From: NORP309 sp964564165
GTDB lineage: Bacteria > Pseudomonadota > Gammaproteobacteria > Xanthomonadales > Marinicellaceae
Assembly (NCBI GenBank): GCA_964564165.1
Contig: CAZLZZ010000158.1
Coordinates: 1 to 7,325, forward strand
Length of the DNA: 7,325 nt
Direction: 5' to 3'
Made by a program: the position numbers and the translations under genes. The notes beneath the pieces were generated by a model. The model worked only from the letters and a program-made list of their open reading frames with translations. It did not search any database and was not told the origin of the DNA. Below are positions 5,902 through 7,325 of the stretch, in pieces. Numbering within the stretch: position 1 is the first letter of the stretch; every line of letters begins with the position of its first letter.

Positions 5902-6704
5902 TGTGCCAACTCCAATCTTAACGAATCCAATCTTAACGAATCTTGGGACGTGAGTTTTATTCCACGTTTAGCTTGTCTTAAATCATCTGACTGATTTGAG
6001 TTTAATTGGACAAATGAATGGTAAATTTCCTCCATTTTATCGCCTTTTAATGCAGTTAAATGCTTTGAAATAGTTTTGAAATCACCACGTTCTATTGGCC
6101 CAGTTTCCGAACTGTCGGGATTAGAAATAAAGTTTTTGATATTTTGGAGTAGATAGGGTTGCAATATATCAGCCGGCAAATCCAATTTTTCATTGAGTTG
6201 ATTGGCCGTTTCACGCATCAAGCTTTGGGCGAAATTGCCTGCCATCACGCACATGGCATGGTAGTAGGCTTTGTTTTCGTGTTCGATAGGATAGTTGGGG
6301 TTATTAAATCGGGGAAATAATGCCTTAAAATGTACGTTTTCATCACAAACAAAAGGTATATTTTGATACGTTTCTAAACCGTATAATTCCTCGCCAAAAG
6401 CCATTAACGGGTGACAGCCATAAACATTTTTAAGGGTTAATGATCCAGAAAAATGGACCAAGGTTTCGTTGTGCAAAAAAGGATGTTGATCAATGAATAC
6501 TTGAATTGCATCATCTGAAATGAGCAATAACACACAATCGGATTGAACAACAAGCTGTTGCAGATGTTTTGTGGATTGTTTGCGGTGCCATTGGTTGAAA
6601 CTTATTCCAAGCAGTTTGAAATAATGCCCAAAGTGACGCGCCACTTTACCATCGCCTACGATGGTATATTGAGTGTTAACTCTTTCGGGTACCTGTCGAT
6701 TCAT
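5898..6704 (-). CDS. panG: Rossmann-like/DUF2520 protein, putative PanG-type ketopantoate reductase
   Basis: A 268-residue cytosolic protein with an N-terminal NAD(P)-binding Rossmann segment, YTIVGDGKVARHFGHYF (13-29), with G17, G19 and A22 in the dinucleotide loop. HFSGSL (84-89) and HPLMAF (98-103) follow. The C-terminal DUF2520 helical domain shows KAYYHAMCVMAGNF (145-158) and its hallmark TGPIERGD (201-208). Members of this architecture, named PanG in Francisella tularensis (FTT1388), were shown to be ketopantoate reductases, reducing ketopantoate to pantoate with a nicotinamide cofactor in organisms lacking PanE and IlvC activity. That this gene belongs to PanG rather than to another DUF2520 group is inferred from its place directly before panB, panC and coaBC, which otherwise lack this step. 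The C-terminus ends in a tandem DSLRL-DSLRL from a DNA duplication. ATG 6704 is supported by AAGAGGA 8 bases upstream. Confidence 0.82.
   Translation of the reverse strand: MNRQVPERVNTQYTIVGDGKVARHFGHYFKLLGISFNQWHRKQSTKHLQQLVVQSDCVLLLISDDAIQVFIDQHPFLHNETLVHFSGSLTLKNVYGCHPLMAFGEELYGLETYQNIPFVCDENVHFKALFPRFNNPNYPIEHENKAYYHAMCVMAGNFAQSLMRETANQLNEKLDLPADILQPYLLQNIKNFISNPDSSETGPIERGDFKTISKHLTALKGDKMEEIYHSFVQLNSNQSDDLRQAKRGIKLTSQDSLRLDSLRLELAQ
5912..5941. repeat. Exact 15-bp tandem duplication at the 3' end of panG
   Basis: The unit CCAATCTTAACGAAT (plus strand) occurs twice, at 5912-5926 and 5927-5941, with no mismatch. It keeps the reading frame and doubles five residues (DSLRL) close to the PanG C-terminus. 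On the minus strand each unit ends in TTGG, and the copy nearest panB supplies the GG of the GGAG ribosome binding site for panB. A recent slip or recombination event is the simplest origin. Confidence 0.9.
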
Positions 6705-6712
6705 AGATCAAG

Positions 6713-6719
6713 TCCTCTT
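6713..6719 (-). promoter_or_regulatory. Ribosome binding site of panG
   Basis: The minus strand reads AAGAGGA, 8 bases before ATG 6704. It is the strongest match to the Shine-Dalgarno consensus among the first genes of the two operons and fixes the panG start upstream of the Rossmann glycine motif. Confidence 0.7.
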
Positions 6720-6724
6720 ATGTT

Positions 6725-6746
6725 GTTTTAATTGTGTTTTAATTGT
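6725..6746. repeat. Exact 11-bp tandem repeat in the panG leader
   Basis: GTTTTAATTGT occurs twice back to back (6725-6735 and 6736-6746) without mismatch; on the minus strand this is ACAATTAAAAC twice. It lies between the leader hairpin and the panG ribosome binding site, in sequence expected to be transcribed. A period close to one DNA turn suits a protein-binding site, and the A-rich unpaired RNA could also aid ribosome loading. It may also be chance slippage in AT-rich DNA. Confidence 0.75.
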
Positions 6747-6753
6747 AATAAGT

Positions 6754-6773
6754 CACCGTTCAAAGAATCGGTG
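6754..6773 (-). promoter_or_regulatory. Hairpin in the panG leader
   Basis: On the minus strand CACCG-A-TTC-TTT-GAA-CGGTG folds into an 8-bp stem with one bulged A and a TTT loop (outer arms 6754-6758 and 6769-6773). It lies about 5 bases after the predicted transcription start, so it would cap the 5' end of the mRNA. What follows is A-rich rather than T-rich, so it is not an intrinsic terminator. A role in mRNA stability or leader control is possible; I do not recognise a known riboswitch. Confidence 0.5.
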
Positions 6774-6784
6774 CTATAGTGTCT

Positions 6785-6812
6785 ATTATATGGCTAAAAG
6801 TTGAATGTTCAA
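6785..6812 (-). promoter_or_regulatory. Predicted sigma70 promoter of the panG-panB-panC-coaBC operon
   Basis: On the minus strand TTGAAC (6807-6812) and a perfect TATAAT (6785-6790) are separated by 16 bases. Transcription should begin near 6778, giving a leader of about 74 bases. The -35 element lies inside the small palindrome TTGAA-TG-TTCAA (6801-6812). Just upstream is another dyad, AGTTGA-5-TCAACT (6821-6837). Either could bind a regulator, though both are short. This is the best promoter match in the window. Confidence 0.7.
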
Positions 6813-6820
6813 TGAATTGC

Positions 6821-6837
6821 AGTTGATTAACTCAACT
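6821..6837. promoter_or_regulatory. Small dyad upstream of the pan promoter
   Basis: AGTTGA and TCAACT form a 6-bp inverted repeat with a 5-base spacer, lying 8 bases upstream of the predicted -35 element and 24 bases beyond the HEAT-repeat gene's stop. No T-run follows on the minus strand, so it is a poor terminator for that gene. Its position would suit an activator or repressor site. The evidence is the dyad alone. Confidence 0.3.
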
Positions 6838-6860
6838 CCCCTAATTTGAGCCATAATAAT

Positions 6861-7325
6861 TCATTCTAGAGTCAGGCCCTTTTCGCTTAACTTTATTTCC
6901 CATAAGTACCAATCATCGGCAATATTATAAATGTGACTGATTTCTTTTAATGCTTGATAGGTCCAATCTAAAGTTTGCTGATTGGATTGAGGATCTTGGG
7001 CAATTTTTAACAAGCCTGTAAGTGCTGAGTATCGTTCAGCAATATTCAATGTGCCGGTTTGTGCCAAGCCACAAAAGGCACGTTCCTGTATTATTGGCGA
7101 GGAATCATATTGAGCAATTTCTAACAAAGGAACAACCACTTCCTCACCACCAAACCTAGATAGCGCGTTTACAGCTGATTTTCTAATGGCTGTATTGATG
7201 TCAGTAGTATGGTAAAGCAATTCATCAAAGACTCGATCACGATCCACGCCGCGAGCAGCAATGATAGAAATTACCCAAAGACTATATGCTGCGTGTTTTT
7301 CTGGATTTCTATTGAACTTATTTAG
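6861..7325 (-). CDS. HEAT-repeat domain protein, C-terminal part (runs off the right edge)
   Basis: The frame is open from base 7325 to the TAA at 6861, giving 154 residues, so the true start lies outside the window; the GTG at 7247 is internal. The protein shows tandem helical repeats of HEAT/PBS-lyase type: EKHAAYSLWVISIIA, then NTAIRKSAVNALSRFGGEEVVVPLLEIAQ, then SSPIIQERAFCGLAQTG, and a less regular end with ALTGLLKIAQ and TLDWTYQALKEISH. Such repeats stack into a right-handed solenoid used for protein binding; no catalytic motif is visible. The tail, with an aspartate followed by WYLWE, resembles the Asp-Ala-Trp-x-x-Trp ending of a group of bacterial HEAT proteins, as I recall them. It has no obvious link with the pantothenate genes, which have their own promoter 40-50 bases beyond its stop. 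Partner and role cannot be told from this part. Confidence 0.75.
   Translation of the reverse strand, partial: LNKFNRNPEKHAAYSLWVISIIAARGVDRDRVFDELLYHTTDINTAIRKSAVNALSRFGGEEVVVPLLEIAQYDSSPIIQERAFCGLAQTGTLNIAERYSALTGLLKIAQDPQSNQQTLDWTYQALKEISHIYNIADDWYLWEIKLSEKGLTLE

Noticed and set aside
5898..6704. Alternative reading of the DUF2520 protein as pyrroline-5-carboxylate reductase or classical PanE
   Set aside because: The Rossmann half is shared with those families, but the TGPIERGD and KAYYHA motifs belong to DUF2520, and the operon context points to ketopantoate.
6861..7247. HEAT-repeat protein starting at GTG 7247
   Set aside because: The same frame stays open with HEAT-like sequence for another 26 codons to the window edge, so this GTG is internal and the gene is partial.

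Overview
The window is an AT-rich stretch of bacterial chromosome in which every recognisable gene lies on the minus strand, so transcription reads from high to low coordinates. Gene content, ATGA stop/start overlaps, sigma70-like promoters and REP-type palindromes suggest a gammaproteobacterium. A PanG-type ketopantoate reductase gene (the kind known from Francisella and Coxiella) fits that, but the assignment is inference. No mobile element, CRISPR array, tRNA or rRNA was seen.

Right end (6861-7325): the C-terminal part of a HEAT-repeat protein that continues beyond the window. It is followed by a 156-base gap with a good promoter (TTGAAC-16-TATAAT), a leader hairpin, an exact 11-bp tandem repeat and a strong ribosome binding site.

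Centre (3135-6704): four tightly coupled genes for making vitamin B5 and carrying it towards coenzyme A, in the order panG (DUF2520-type putative ketopantoate reductase), panB, panC, coaBC. Each of the three junctions is a 4-base ATGA overlap with its own Shine-Dalgarno sequence in the preceding gene. Together they take 2-ketoisovalerate to ketopantoate (PanB), pantoate (PanG) and pantothenate (PanC). CoaBC acts later, after pantothenate has been phosphorylated, to give 4'-phosphopantetheine. Aspartate decarboxylase (panD) and pantothenate kinase are not in the window.

Gap (2751-3134): a degenerate REP-like palindrome lies just after coaBC. Then comes a stretch with small dyads and no supportable gene, then a promoter/operator for the next unit.

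Left part (1-2750): a deoxyribose catabolic unit made of a SorC-family regulator, a deoxyribose-phosphate aldolase of the animal DERA subtype, and the N-terminal 240 codons of an aldehyde dehydrogenase. The aldolase yields glyceraldehyde 3-phosphate and acetaldehyde, and the dehydrogenase probably oxidises the acetaldehyde to acetate. The regulator probably controls its own operon through palindromes overlying its promoter. Both gaps inside this unit hold REP-type palindromes: a single copy overlapping the regulator's stop codon and a two-copy REPIN-like hairpin before the dehydrogenase.

I see no wholly new system. The best candidates for a second look are the PanG-containing operon, the REP/REPIN elements in short operon gaps, the operator array, and the repeat-rich panG leader.
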